DNA of 47,203 bases from UBA7488 sp964414185 (lineage in GTDB: Bacteria; Pseudomonadota; Alphaproteobacteria; CAAHEQ01; UBA3637): contig CAYPVK010000011.1 of NCBI GenBank assembly GCA_964414185.1, forward strand, positions 1 through 47,203. The letters are read 5' to 3'. Below the pieces are notes generated by a model that saw only the letters and a program-made list of their open reading frames with translations, had not been told where the DNA came from and did no database searches. Numbering within the stretch: the first letter of the stretch is position 1; each line of letters opens with the position of its first letter. Below, in pieces: positions 7,928 through 16,913 of this stretch. A program made the translations under genes and the position numbers.

Positions 7928-9517
7928 TCAGTTTGCCGTTTGCGCGGCATTGTTTTGAGGCATGGCAACCGGCGCCGATTCGCTTGCAACGCCTGTCGGT
8001 GCGGCATTATTATTTTGAGTGCCGTTTGTCGTTTTTTGTGTATTGCCTTTTTGCAAAGCACCCTTGGCATCAGCACGTTCGCGGCCTTTTTGATCGACCA
8101 TGGCCGACGAAACGGTTTGGCGCGTTTGCCATTTGCGATCTACGTTCGAACGAACACGTTTCGGCACGACAATGTTTTTGGTCATCGGTTCGACGGCAGC
8201 TTTAACGGGAACGGAACCCTCCGCTTGCCTGCCGGGCGTTAAATCATCAGTTTCGGCATTTTGAGTACCGTTTTCTTCATTCAATAATTTTAACAAAGGG
8301 TCGTCAACTTGTACACCGTCATTCACGGCGCATCTGTCTTTGCCGACAAACGGTTTGGACGTATCAATCAATGCGGCGGCATAATACATAATATCATGGC
8401 ATTCATTCGGCGTAAACGTGAAATGATAGGGAACTATCGTAATTTTTTCCCCTTCCTGCCCTATTTTCGCTGTCGGATTTTTTTCACAGTAAGATAAGCA
8501 CGCGTTCGGTTTATATTTATTGATAATGACCCGTTCGTTTCCTTTGGTTAAAATAACGGCCGTTGCGCGGATATCGTCCACGCGATAATCGGAAGTCAAC
8601 AACTGCCCGCGCGTTACATTTAATGTCGCACCGTTATGGTCTTGCAATTTCGCCGTTGTGCCTTGGCTTTCAATCAAATAATAAGGTTTGGAAGAAAAGC
8701 GTCCGAATTCGGCCAAAACTTTCGGGCAATCGCAATCGGATTTGGGCATTGCCAATTCATGTTCCGTTTCGGATGCTTCGCAGGTAAAAATATGTTCTTG
8801 CATATTTTGTGCGGCCATTTCATAGGAAATACGGGTTTGCCGTACCAAATGGAACAAACCGATGTTTTCTTCGGCCATCGGGCACCCCAAAAGGGCGGCA
8901 CGCCAAAAATATTCGAATGCTTGTTTGTCATCGGTTTTGACTCCCAATTCACCGGTATAGGACAGCACCCCCATGATATTGTTGGCTAAAGGCGAGCTGC
9001 GCCGCGCGGCATTTTGAAAAAAAGCCACCGCTTTGGCCGGCGCATAATGGTCAGAATCTTTTTCCATATAATAAAACCCGAGTTGTTCGGCAATTTTGCC
9101 TTCTTGTTCATCGGAAAGTTCTTTGGATTGTAAAGCGCGCGTATAATATCGGACTGCCAAATCGCCAAGGTTTTCATCCATTGCGCGATGGCCCATGACA
9201 GCCAATGCGGGGCCATATCCCAAATTGGCGGATTTTTCACAATAAAGCCCGCTGTATTCATGTGCCGGGTATCGGATACAGAGTTGGTAAAGAGCCTTTT
9301 TCCAATGTTTTTGAGATGCCAATCCGGACCACTTGGTCCAAGCGACATCGGGGTCATTAAACCCACATAAATCATAGACGTTCGTATCATTGTTCACTTC
9401 TGCTCGTGCGACCATTTGATTACAATCTTGCGGCACTTGCAATTTTTGAGCCGTTTGAGCGGCGGCAGGCAAGCAAACGGCTGCGGCCAAAGCTAAGAAC
9501 AAATAAGAAAAACGCAT
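7928..9517 (-). CDS. Secreted Sel1/TPR-repeat protein
   Basis: 529 residues. The ATG at 9517 has GGAGGG seven bases upstream and begins a clean signal peptide (MRFSYLFLALAAAVCLPAAAQ); the longer frame to 9580 is not needed. Residues ~70-270 contain degenerate Sel1-like repeats, with alternating Ala/Gly helix pairs such as CEKSANLGYGPALAVMG, AVAFFQNAARRSSPLANNIMG and AFEYFWRAALLGCPMAEENIG. A Cys-containing middle domain follows, with the pattern CDCPKVLAEFG, and a Gln/Asn/Ala-rich low-complexity tail. Sel1 proteins usually scaffold protein-protein contacts in the periplasm. It stands alone on the minus strand and is divergent from dksA. Confidence 0.75.
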   Translation of the reverse strand: MRFSYLFLALAAAVCLPAAAQTAQKLQVPQDCNQMVARAEVNNDTNVYDLCGFNDPDVAWTKWSGLASQKHWKKALYQLCIRYPAHEYSGLYCEKSANLGYGPALAVMGHRAMDENLGDLAVRYYTRALQSKELSDEQEGKIAEQLGFYYMEKDSDHYAPAKAVAFFQNAARRSSPLANNIMGVLSYTGELGVKTDDKQAFEYFWRAALLGCPMAEENIGLFHLVRQTRISYEMAAQNMQEHIFTCEASETEHELAMPKSDCDCPKVLAEFGRFSSKPYYLIESQGTTAKLQDHNGATLNVTRGQLLTSDYRVDDIRATAVILTKGNERVIINKYKPNACLSYCEKNPTAKIGQEGEKITIVPYHFTFTPNECHDIMYYAAALIDTSKPFVGKDRCAVNDGVQVDDPLLKLLNEENGTQNAETDDLTPGRQAEGSVPVKAAVEPMTKNIVVPKRVRSNVDRKWQTRQTVSSAMVDQKGRERADAKGALQKGNTQKTTNGTQNNNAAPTGVASESAPVAMPQNNAAQTAN

Positions 9518-9594
9518 AAAACCCTCCATTAACAAATCATATCCGATGATAAGCATACCAAAAAGATAAGCCTTGTACAAGGGAAAAACAACAC

Positions 9595-9623
9595 TTGACT
9601 TTCTTTCATGCTTGGGTTATATT
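9595..9623 (+). promoter_or_regulatory. Promoter of dksA operon
   Basis: TTGACT (9595-9600), 17-base spacer, TATATT (9618-9623), giving a ~65-base leader. Confidence 0.7.
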
Positions 9624-9694
9624 TTCTAAATTCAATCGGTACCGATAAATCGGCCGATTTGAAACGAACATATTAATTATTTAGGAGGACTTGG

Positions 9695-10117
9695 ATGCCG
9701 ATTATCACACTACCCCCCGATTATAAACCCTCTTCAAAAGAAGAATATATGAATGAAAACCAATTGGAATATTTCCGCCAAAAATTAATCAAATGGCGTG
9801 ATGAATTGGTTAAAGAATCCGAAAGTACGTTACAGGATTTAAAGCATACGGCTTTGAATGAACCGGATCCGAACGACCGTGCCAGCAACGAATCCGACCA
9901 AGCGTTGGAATTAAGGACACGTGATCGCATGCGCAAATTGATCAAAAAAATCAACCAAGCGTTGGACCGCATTGAAAACGGCACATACGGATATTGCGAA
10001 GATACGGGTGAACCCATCGGCCTTGCCAGATTGGAAGCGCGCCCTGTCGCGACTTTAAGCATTGAGGCTCAAGAACGCCACGAACGCAAAGAAAAAACGC
10101 AAGCGGATGAAGAGTAA
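9695..10117 (+). CDS. dksA: RNA polymerase-binding transcription factor DksA
   Basis: 140 residues. The coiled-coil hairpin carries the acidic tip in LNEPDPNDRASNESDQ. The C-terminal globular part is GTYGYCEDTGEPIGLARLEARP. Only one cysteine is present where classical DksA has four zinc ligands; this zinc-free layout is usual in alphaproteobacteria. DksA binds the polymerase secondary channel and, with ppGpp, represses stable-RNA promoters. AGGAGG precedes the ATG. It is the first gene of dksA-maf-rng-yacG. Confidence 0.95.
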   Translation: MPIITLPPDYKPSSKEEYMNENQLEYFRQKLIKWRDELVKESESTLQDLKHTALNEPDPNDRASNESDQALELRTRDRMRKLIKKINQALDRIENGTYGYCEDTGEPIGLARLEARPVATLSIEAQERHERKEKTQADEE

Positions 10118-10120
10118 AAA

Positions 10121-10714
10121 ATGACAGAGGCCTCCTCAAACATTTGGGGGTTGAAACAAGGCTTCATCTTGGCCTCGCGTTCTCCTCAAAGATTGGAATT
10201 ATTAAAAAATGTCGACCTGATACCCGAATCGGTTGTCAGTGTCGACATTGACGAAACGCCGTTGAAAAACGAATTGCCGGCACGGTATGTGCGGCGTATT
10301 TGTGCACAAAAAGCGGCCACCGCCATGCAAAAATACCCCGGGCGTTGTATTGTCACGGCCGACACGATTATTGCCGTCGGACGACGAATTATCCGTAAAG
10401 CACCCGATGAAACGGCAGCCCTTGAAAACCTGCGCTTGTTATCGGGACGCAAACACCGTGTCGTTACGGCGTTCAGCGTTGTTAAACCCGACGGGAAAAT
10501 CATTACAAAAGTCAATTCAACATCGGTAACACTTAAAAAGTTGGATAAAACGGATATTCATGCCGTTATCCGATCGGGCGAATGGCAAAATGTGGCCGGT
10601 TACCAAATTGAAGGCGTCTTTGGTGCATTGGTGAAAAACATGAACGGGTCGTATTCTTCGGTTGTCGGCATTCCCGTCCATGATGTTGCAAACGTTTTAC
10701 GTGGGGTGTTATGA
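10121..10714 (+). CDS. maf: Maf family nucleotide pyrophosphatase
   Basis: 197 residues. Hallmarks are the N-terminal LASRSPQRLELL (substrate loop), VDIDETPL, TADTIIAVG around residue 84 (catalytic Asp) and a C-terminal YQIEGVFGALV. Maf proteins hydrolyse non-canonical or pyrimidine NTPs to NMPs and were linked to septum inhibition. The start lies 3 bases after the dksA stop, and the end overlaps the next ATG by four bases (ATGA), so translation is coupled. Confidence 0.93.
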   Translation: MTEASSNIWGLKQGFILASRSPQRLELLKNVDLIPESVVSVDIDETPLKNELPARYVRRICAQKAATAMQKYPGRCIVTADTIIAVGRRIIRKAPDETAALENLRLLSGRKHRVVTAFSVVKPDGKIITKVNSTSVTLKKLDKTDIHAVIRSGEWQNVAGYQIEGVFGALVKNMNGSYSSVVGIPVHDVANVLRGVL

Positions 10715-11658
10715 GATTAATTCAAAACAATGTTTGCGGTGAAAATCGTGTCGCATTGTTGGATGACAGCGACCGGTTGTCGGCATTTTATATTCAGCGT
10801 GAAGAACGGTTAAATTTAAATGAAGTCGTTGCCGGCGTCATTACTCAAAAAGCGCCGCAAATCGGCGGTTATTTTGCCCTTTCGGACAAAAACGAATCGG
10901 TTTTTATTCACACTGAAGAAAAATATGACGAAGGGCAACGTATCAACATTTTAATTACAAAAGAAGCTCGCATGGGCAAAGATGCTAACGGAAGAATTGT
11001 TGCCATGCCTCCCGCAAAAGCACCCGATATAGCCTACTTGTTATCGCGGGCCGAAAATTTGCCCATTGAAGAATGTTGGGATGAATTGGATTTGGATTCA
11101 CGTATTTTAGCATTGTTGATCCCGTATGTATCATTGCCGAACGGCGGAGGATTATATATTGAACGCACAAACGTGGGGTGGACAATCGACGTTGATACGG
11201 GAAACAGCGATTTGGAAGCAACCGTTATCAATCGGCACGCGCTTAAAGAAATTGCGCGACAAATTAAATTGCGCGGATTAGCGGGCATTATTGTCATTGA
11301 TTTTGCCGGGACAAAAAATAAAAAAGAACAGGAATTTTTACGGTCGGAATTGACCGGCTTGTTAAAAAAAGACGACCGCTCCCGTGTTATGGCCTTTACC
11401 GCTTCAAAATTATTGGAAATTAAACGCAAAAGAATGTACGCATCCGTTTTGGATGTCATGATGGATGAAGATAAGCACCTTACCCCGATGACAATCGGTT
11501 ATATGATTTGTCGCGCCGTCTTGAAATCAAGAAAAATCATGCCGACAATTATTGCGCGACCGAATGTTATTGAATTAATCAGGGAAAAATTGAAATACAG
11601 GGCTAAATTTCAACCCAATTTAAATATTGAACCTGATTTCTTTGAAATTAAGGAGTAA
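10711..11658 (+). CDS. rng: Ribonuclease E/G family protein (short form)
   Basis: 315 residues, shorter than E. coli RNase G (489). The order S1-like segment, DNase I-like catalytic region and C-terminal remnant is kept. The putative catalytic aspartates lie in WTIDVDTGN and IIVIDF, with the helix NRHALKEIARQIKLRGLAG between them as in RNase E/G. The zinc-link CPxCxG motif of long RNase G is not visible. Short RNase G versions between maf and yacG are common in alphaproteobacteria. The predicted role is 5'-end-dependent endonucleolytic RNA processing. Confidence 0.88.
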   Translation: MRLIQNNVCGENRVALLDDSDRLSAFYIQREERLNLNEVVAGVITQKAPQIGGYFALSDKNESVFIHTEEKYDEGQRINILITKEARMGKDANGRIVAMPPAKAPDIAYLLSRAENLPIEECWDELDLDSRILALLIPYVSLPNGGGLYIERTNVGWTIDVDTGNSDLEATVINRHALKEIARQIKLRGLAGIIVIDFAGTKNKKEQEFLRSELTGLLKKDDRSRVMAFTASKLLEIKRKRMYASVLDVMMDEDKHLTPMTIGYMICRAVLKSRKIMPTIIARPNVIELIREKLKYRAKFQPNLNIEPDFFEIKE

Positions 11659-11663
11659 GGCTG

Positions 11664-11864
11664 ATGAATAAAGGAATTCCCGTTTTAAATAAAAAATGTC
11701 CGATTTGCGGCAAAGCGGTTGTACTTGAATATCAACCGTTTTGTTCAAAACGATGCGCCGACATTGATTTAAACCGTTGGTTCAACCAAAGTTATGTCGT
11801 ACATACCAACGAAGTGCCCTCCGTCGAAGAAATTACGGCCGAATTGTCAAAAAAAGAAGAATAA
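11664..11864 (+). CDS. yacG: DNA gyrase inhibitor YacG
   Basis: 66 residues. A four-Cys zinc site is given by CPICG (18-22) and FCSKRCADIDLNRW (37-50), followed by an acidic tail. YacG family proteins bind GyrB and inhibit gyrase. The start has AAGGAG upstream, overlapping the end of rng. It is the last gene of the dksA operon. Confidence 0.93.
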   Translation: MNKGIPVLNKKCPICGKAVVLEYQPFCSKRCADIDLNRWFNQSYVVHTNEVPSVEEITAELSKKEE

Positions 11865-11975
11865 TTTATACATAAGTGTAGTTATTTTCCTTACAGCGAA
11901 TATCATTAATCAATGCATCAAACGCAAAAAAAGCAAAAAATTATTCGAATTTGCGTTTTTTTTCAAAAAAAGTAC

Positions 11976-12004
11976 TGGACATCTGTCAAAAAATAAGCTA
12001 TAAG
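11976..12004 (+). promoter_or_regulatory. Promoter of tRNA-Phe
   Basis: TGGACA (11976-11981), 17-base spacer, TATAAG (11999-12004), ~25 bases before the tRNA. Confidence 0.6.
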
Positions 12005-12032
12005 ACATGTACTTTCGTTTGAAAGACAATTT

Positions 12033-12108
12033 GCCTGGGTAGCTCAGTTGGTAGAGCAAGGGACTGAAAATCCCTGTGTCGGCGGTTCGATTCCGTCCCC
12101 AGGCACCA
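12033..12108 (+). tRNA. tRNA-Phe (GAA)
   Basis: 76 nt with encoded CCA. The acceptor stem GCCTGGG/CCCAGGC pairs perfectly, the anticodon loop CTGAAAA gives GAA, and the T-arm is GGCGGTTCGATTCCGTC. All four arms fold normally. Confidence 0.98.
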
Positions 12109-12112
12109 CTTA

Positions 12113-12138
12113 AAAACCACCCGAGCGGTGGTTTTTTT
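12113..12138 (+). terminator. Terminator of tRNA-Phe
   Basis: AACCACC/GGTGGTT stem followed by a T-run, five bases after the tRNA. Confidence 0.85.
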
Positions 12139-12662
12139 GTTATGTGTCATACGGATTTTCAGATATGCAAACCGAGCGTTTGCCGTTTCTGTAAGCCGCG
12201 TTATCAGCGGCGAACAGTTTAAACGGCACGGCAAGGTTATCCGTTCATCGTTATAGTGCCATCCATAATGAAAGTATTTTAATATCACTGATAAAAAATG
12301 ATGATTTACGATATAAAATATATTTACTTTCATAAAATTATATGTTACCGTTTTTCTTAGAAAATTTCAGATAAAACATCTGACGGGGGGAGTAAAAATG
12401 CTTTCAACATTTACGAATAATATTCATTCGGATTTCAAATAATTTAATCGGGATTTTGGCACCCATTCCGCCGAAAACAGATATTTAAAATGATGGCAAA
12501 ACGTTATTTTTTCTTTATTTATTCAAAATATAACGATTACCGATTTCCTTAAAAAAATAATTGTAATATATATTAAAAATGTCATTGTTTTTGTCAAATA
12601 TTTTTTGCCGAAAAACAAAACGAAAGCGTTAAAAAAATCTTGAAAAAATATGAAATTTTTCG
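12139..12662. other. Gene-free AT-rich gap
   Basis: About 520 bases. The long minus-strand frame here is an artefact of reading through the tRNA. No repeat, RNA or coding pattern could be supported; A+T rises toward the next promoter. Confidence 0.6.
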
Positions 12663-12691
12663 TTGATTTTAATATTTTTTTATGGGATACT
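12663..12691 (+). promoter_or_regulatory. Promoter of the 12726 gene
   Basis: TTGATT (12663-12668), 17-base spacer, GATACT (12686-12691). The start is expected near 12698. Confidence 0.55.
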
Positions 12692-12725
12692 AATGCCATG
12701 TCATTCGCTTAAGAAGGAAGATAAT

Positions 12726-13055
12726 ATGGCACAACACTTGATTGAACAGGAAGAAAACTTTAATATCCTTAAAAACGTTTCCGGGGATTTAATGGTTTTA
12801 ATGCGTGCACGCATGGAAAATGCGCATGAACCGCGTATTGTGTATGACGGCGGCGAACATGCTTTATTATACCGCAATGAAAACAATACCGTTATTTTGG
12901 ATTATATCCACCCGCAAATCCGCAACGATTTGGCGCATGCTGAAGGAGTTTTGGTTGTTGAAGCGCAAGGGCAATCCATTATTCGCGAATATGTGGTACC
13001 TGTCAAAATCATGAAAAAAATTCCGTTACCAAAAGGAATTAAAGAACCCGAATAA
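12726..13055 (+). CDS. Small cytosolic protein of unknown function
   Basis: 109 residues, starting at the ATG at 12726 with AAGGAAG six bases upstream; the longer frame starts inside the promoter. The N-terminal half is helical and acidic (LIEQEENFNILKNVSGDLMVLMRARM). A beta-rich half follows (RIVYDGGEHALLYRN, NTVILDYI) and a basic tail ends in KIPLPKGIKEPE. There is no signal peptide, membrane helix or known motif. It is monocistronic, with its own promoter and terminator. No family is recognised. Confidence 0.75.
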   Translation: MAQHLIEQEENFNILKNVSGDLMVLMRARMENAHEPRIVYDGGEHALLYRNENNTVILDYIHPQIRNDLAHAEGVLVVEAQGQSIIREYVVPVKIMKKIPLPKGIKEPE

Positions 13056-13060
13056 ATAAA

Positions 13061-13091
13061 AAGGCCCCGTATTTTAAGGGGCTTCATTTTT
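13061..13091 (+). terminator. Terminator of the 12726 gene
   Basis: GCCCC/GGGGC stem flanked by AAG/CTT, then a T-rich tail. Confidence 0.75.
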
Positions 13092-13151
13092 ATCCGCGTT
13101 ATTTTATCTTATTCATGGACGATAAGCCGAAGCGGACAGAATGTGCCCTAA

Positions 13152-13439
13152 TCAAACGGTACCGACAGATTCAAAAACGCCTGCCTTTATTTCGGGCAAC
13201 GGTGCATCCGGGAAAGATTGGGACAAAATTTCATCCACGCGCGCCCATGACGAACCCTTGTGGCACATTTCCAACAAAGTATTAACGGCTTCAATTTCCC
13301 CTTCCGCCAAAATTTCAACACTGCCATCCCGCCGATTGCGCACAAAACCGCTGAGATTTAATTTTTGGGCTTGGCGCACCGTCCAAGCGCGATAGCCGAC
13401 GCCTTGAACGCGCCCGAATACTTTGATATGTATTTGCAT
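13152..13439 (-). CDS. acyP: Acylphosphatase
   Basis: 95 residues. The catalytic P-loop-like segment GRVQGVGYRAW (Arg of the substrate site) and GFVRNRRDGSVEI (catalytic Asn) are both intact. The enzyme hydrolyses carboxyl-phosphate bonds of acyl phosphates. It is convergent with the small unknown gene and lies ~80 bases after the asmA-like gene end on the same strand. Confidence 0.93.
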   Translation of the reverse strand: MQIHIKVFGRVQGVGYRAWTVRQAQKLNLSGFVRNRRDGSVEILAEGEIEAVNTLLEMCHKGSSWARVDEILSQSFPDAPLPEIKAGVFESVGTV

Positions 13440-13521
13440 ATGTATCCTTTTTTATTCTGTTATGCGGATGCAATATAAAGAAAGGGGGTATTTTCCCCCT
13501 TCCCTTTATATCGGCAATATT

Positions 13522-15858
13522 TTATTTTTTCAATGCTTCGCTGAGCGAATTAAGCAATTGGCGTTTAAATTGATCTTTCGAATCCGCTTTTTGGGTTTCT
13601 TTTGCCGTTGCGGTTTGTGCGGTCGTATTCACGGTTGCCGAAGCGGCAGCCTTAGGCACGGCACGATTTTGAGTTTGCCCTTTTAACGGGCGCCCCAAAG
13701 CCTTTTCACACAAATTATATCCGGCCGTCGCATCCGTTTTACTTTGTCCTATCGGCAATGTAATACCTTCTTTTTCGGCAATGCGGTCGGCCAACTTGGA
13801 AAGGCCGGCTTGAGCAATCTCTTGCGTTACCTTTTTGGTGTCAACCGACGGTTTCAAATCCGTAAACGGCCCCGAAATTTTAACAACCTGTGTCAAAGCC
13901 AACGCATCTTGCCATTTTTCGCCCGCTGTCGGCATACTCGGCACCATTGTCAAGCTTAAACGTTCCTGCGGCAAGTTAATATCCCCGCTGACGGCAAAAT
14001 TAACGGCCGATGTTTCAATCGCGATTTGATTATCGGAGGTGATAACGCCGTTTTTAACGTTCAAATTTATTGCGCCGCAAACCAATTCGCTGACTTGATC
14101 TGATGATGAAAAACTTACTCGATTTGTTTTATTCCTAATCATCCCGATAGTCGCCGGCAATGAATTGAACCATTTGTCGACAATCTTGCCTTCAGATACT
14201 TCAATCAGAATTTGACCGTTCAAAGCACTGACAAACGATTTGACGGAATCCCCTTTGGTCGTCAAATTGATATTCGCAGATACGGTTGAATCTTTTAAAT
14301 GTTCGGTAATCGGTTTAAACGTATTCAGTTTCAAATCTTCCGCATTCAATTTTACGGCCGCGGTGGCAGGCATTGCCGCAGCATTCAGCTTAGCATTCCC
14401 CGTAATATCGCCTGCAACGGTACGTGCCTCCAAAGAGCTGACATTCAAATTGCCGTTTTGAAGCGTGACCATCATGGTCAAGCCGATGTAATCCAAATCG
14501 GGAATTTTGATATTTTTTGCCGAAACATCAACCTTGGCATTTACCGTTTTTAAAGCAGACAAGTCAATTTTTTCGGGCGAGAACATTGACCCCGATTTTT
14601 GAGAAGTTTGAGAATTTGAAGCAGTTGTTTGCGGTTTGTCCGCGATAAAATCTTCTATGTCCAAATATTGCGATGTCAAAGCGGCGGCAATATCGGGCAC
14701 CGTATCCTTTAATGAAACCGAACCTTTAACAACGATATCGGATTTATTGGCATTCACGGCCACCGTTTTAAGAGTAATTAATTCTTTATTCGCATAAACG
14801 TTAAAATTGCCCGAAATCGGTTTAATACCAAATCCGGACGCCAATTTGGCATCATTTAATTCAAAAGAACCTTGAGCGGTAACGGAAACATCATTTTGAA
14901 TATTGACCGCCGTTATATCCGCCGTCAATTTGGCTTTGGTATTATCTAATGTCACCGTCAGCGGGGATAATTGAATATCGCCGTCTATGGCACCTTTAAG
15001 TGTTGTGTTTAAAGCAAAAGGAACGGCAGGAACTTGTTCAATTTTGCCGGCGGCCATTTCTACCGTTTTGGACAAATTGGAACCTTTAACTTCGACATTA
15101 GCCACAATATCGCGCAAATTTTCAGTATCGCCGATTTTGCCGGCAATTTTGGCATTCATGCCCAAAGCTTGCGCTTCCAAATTAAACGTATAATCGGGCT
15201 TTTTTGCCAAAAATCCCGCAACATCGCCCAAATTGCCCGACAATTTAACGGCTTTTCCGTCATAAATAAGTGTCAAAGAAAACAGTTGCAATTGTTTAAC
15301 CGACGCATTTGCAATCGATACATTTTGCGTTTTATCGTTATCCGTATAAGAAACGGACAGTTGTTTTATGGAAATATTATCGACTCGCAAACGTGAAAAA
15401 ATATCCGCCGGATCGGATGCCGGAGATTGAGGAGCGGATTTTGCCGCAGCCGTTTCGGATGTTTTATTGCCAAATGTCCAATTGTTTTTATCGCCTTTTC
15501 GGACAAGTGAAATCATGGCATTGCCCAAATTGAAATCTTTGAGTTCAACATTGCCGGACATAAGCGGCAACAATGCCAAGGTAACATCCATTTCATCAAT
15601 TTGTGCCATTGTCGTTTTTGCATCAAAATCGGATGAATTGAATACTTTAACACCCTTGACCGCTACCGTCGGGATTAACGATATTTTCATTGACATATCT
15701 TCAATGGTTACCGTACGCCCCAAAGCTTCGGAAGCTTTTGTCACAATCAGCGGGCGGAAACGGTTTAAATCAAATGTCAATAGAAAAATCGTCAATGCCA
15801 AAAACAAAATAATCAGTACGGCAATAATGATTTTAAAGATTATTTTCAAAGCTCTCAT
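13522..15858 (-). CDS. AsmA family inner-membrane-anchored protein
   Basis: 778 residues starting at 15858, where GGAGGAAAT precedes the ATG; the 29 extra upstream codons overlap rluC. A single N-terminal transmembrane helix (about 5-28) is followed by the AsmA signature FDLNRFRPLIVTKASEALGRTVTIEDMS. A long repetitive beta-rich periplasmic domain follows, and the C-terminal region (KGDSVKSFVSALNGQILIEVSEGKIV) matches the AsmA_2-type end. AsmA-like proteins form hydrophobic grooves thought to move phospholipids between membranes. A Thr/Ala/Gln-rich linker and a basic tail close the protein. It is cotranscribed behind rluC with a 1-base gap. Confidence 0.85.
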   Translation of the reverse strand: MRALKIIFKIIIAVLIILFLALTIFLLTFDLNRFRPLIVTKASEALGRTVTIEDMSMKISLIPTVAVKGVKVFNSSDFDAKTTMAQIDEMDVTLALLPLMSGNVELKDFNLGNAMISLVRKGDKNNWTFGNKTSETAAAKSAPQSPASDPADIFSRLRVDNISIKQLSVSYTDNDKTQNVSIANASVKQLQLFSLTLIYDGKAVKLSGNLGDVAGFLAKKPDYTFNLEAQALGMNAKIAGKIGDTENLRDIVANVEVKGSNLSKTVEMAAGKIEQVPAVPFALNTTLKGAIDGDIQLSPLTVTLDNTKAKLTADITAVNIQNDVSVTAQGSFELNDAKLASGFGIKPISGNFNVYANKELITLKTVAVNANKSDIVVKGSVSLKDTVPDIAAALTSQYLDIEDFIADKPQTTASNSQTSQKSGSMFSPEKIDLSALKTVNAKVDVSAKNIKIPDLDYIGLTMMVTLQNGNLNVSSLEARTVAGDITGNAKLNAAAMPATAAVKLNAEDLKLNTFKPITEHLKDSTVSANINLTTKGDSVKSFVSALNGQILIEVSEGKIVDKWFNSLPATIGMIRNKTNRVSFSSSDQVSELVCGAINLNVKNGVITSDNQIAIETSAVNFAVSGDINLPQERLSLTMVPSMPTAGEKWQDALALTQVVKISGPFTDLKPSVDTKKVTQEIAQAGLSKLADRIAEKEGITLPIGQSKTDATAGYNLCEKALGRPLKGQTQNRAVPKAAASATVNTTAQTATAKETQKADSKDQFKRQLLNSLSEALKK

Positions 15859-15859
15859 A

Positions 15860-16864
15860 TTATTTCCTCCCCTTTTTATCGGCATCTTTATCAAAATGAT
15901 CAAACGGATTATCGGATTGTTTTTCGTCAAATCCCAAAAATTCAAAACTGTTTTTTATATGTTGCGGTATTTTCGCATAAATTTCAAGCATTCCTTTTGC
16001 AGGATGCGGGATTTTTATCGCCCGCGCATGCAAATGCAACTTATTTTCATCGGCCAACCCCATTTTTTCGCGCGTTTTATCAAAATATTTGCCGTCTCCG
16101 ACAATGGGGGTGTTTAAAACAGAAGCTGCATGAACACGCAGTTGGTGTGTACGCCCGCTCAACGGCATCATTTCAAGCCAACTGACTTTTTTGGCCAGCG
16201 AATCGACCACACGGTAAAGTGTTTGTGCTTTTTGCCCGTTTTGCGTGTCAACACGCATCAATTCACCACCGCCTTCACCGGACATTTTGGAAAGTGGCGC
16301 ATTGATTTTGCCCGTCAACAATTTGGGTTTACCGTACACAAGCGCCCAATAAATTTTTTGTGCATCGCGCGATGCAAATGATTCGGCCAATTTTGCCGCC
16401 GCTTTGGCCGAACGCCCGAGCAATAAAATCCCCGACGTATCTTTATCCAAACGGTGGACAAGGCGCGGTTTTTCATCCTTTTCAAACCTGAGCGCATCCA
16501 ACAGGCCGTCAATGTGACGGGTTTGACCGCTGCCGCCTTGAACGGCAATGCCCGACGGTTTGTTCAATGCAATGACATTGTCATCTTTATAAATGACCAA
16601 CGATTGCATAAATTCAATATCCGCTTTTGACAATTTGCGCGGCAAATCGGATTTTTCGGATACTTCCAAAGGCGGAACCCGCAACACATCTCCCGTTTTA
16701 AGCCGTTGGTCAGCCGTCGCTTTAGCGCCGTTGACTTTAATATTTTTTCCGCGCAAAAGACGTTGCAACTGTCCGTTTTTTAAGTCGGGGTAATACCTGG
16801 AAAACCACCTGTCAAGGCGAATGCCGTCATCTTTTTCGTGAACCGTTACCATTTTGACTGTCAT
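15860..16864 (-). CDS. rluC: 23S rRNA pseudouridine synthase, RluC type
   Basis: 334 residues. An S4 RNA-binding domain (15-65: GIRLDRWFSRYYPDLKNGQL) precedes the RluA-family catalytic domain with VHRLDKDTSGILLLG, whose catalytic Asp is about residue 140, and GRTHQLRVHA. RluC modifies U955, U2504 and U2580 of 23S rRNA in E. coli; RluD is the alternative, but the neighbourhood with rarA favours RluC. AAGG precedes the first ATG; a start four codons later is possible. The gene order rarA-rluC-asmA suggests one minus-strand transcript. Confidence 0.9.
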   Translation of the reverse strand: MTVKMVTVHEKDDGIRLDRWFSRYYPDLKNGQLQRLLRGKNIKVNGAKATADQRLKTGDVLRVPPLEVSEKSDLPRKLSKADIEFMQSLVIYKDDNVIALNKPSGIAVQGGSGQTRHIDGLLDALRFEKDEKPRLVHRLDKDTSGILLLGRSAKAAAKLAESFASRDAQKIYWALVYGKPKLLTGKINAPLSKMSGEGGGELMRVDTQNGQKAQTLYRVVDSLAKKVSWLEMMPLSGRTHQLRVHAASVLNTPIVGDGKYFDKTREKMGLADENKLHLHARAIKIPHPAKGMLEIYAKIPQHIKNSFEFLGFDEKQSDNPFDHFDKDADKKGRK

Positions 16865-16913
16865 ATTATCAACCTTACTTTTTATTTAAACCTTAATCCG
16901 TAAATATGAAAAC

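Noticed and set aside
11998..12333. 111-codon minus-strand frame over tRNA-Phe
   Set aside because: Its peptide contains the well-known spurious translation of an antisense tRNA; no ribosome site or conservation signal.
13522..15858. Several 60-200 codon plus-strand frames inside the AsmA gene and similar antisense frames elsewhere
   Set aside because: All are shadows of strongly coding minus-strand genes with no ribosome sites or recognisable domains.
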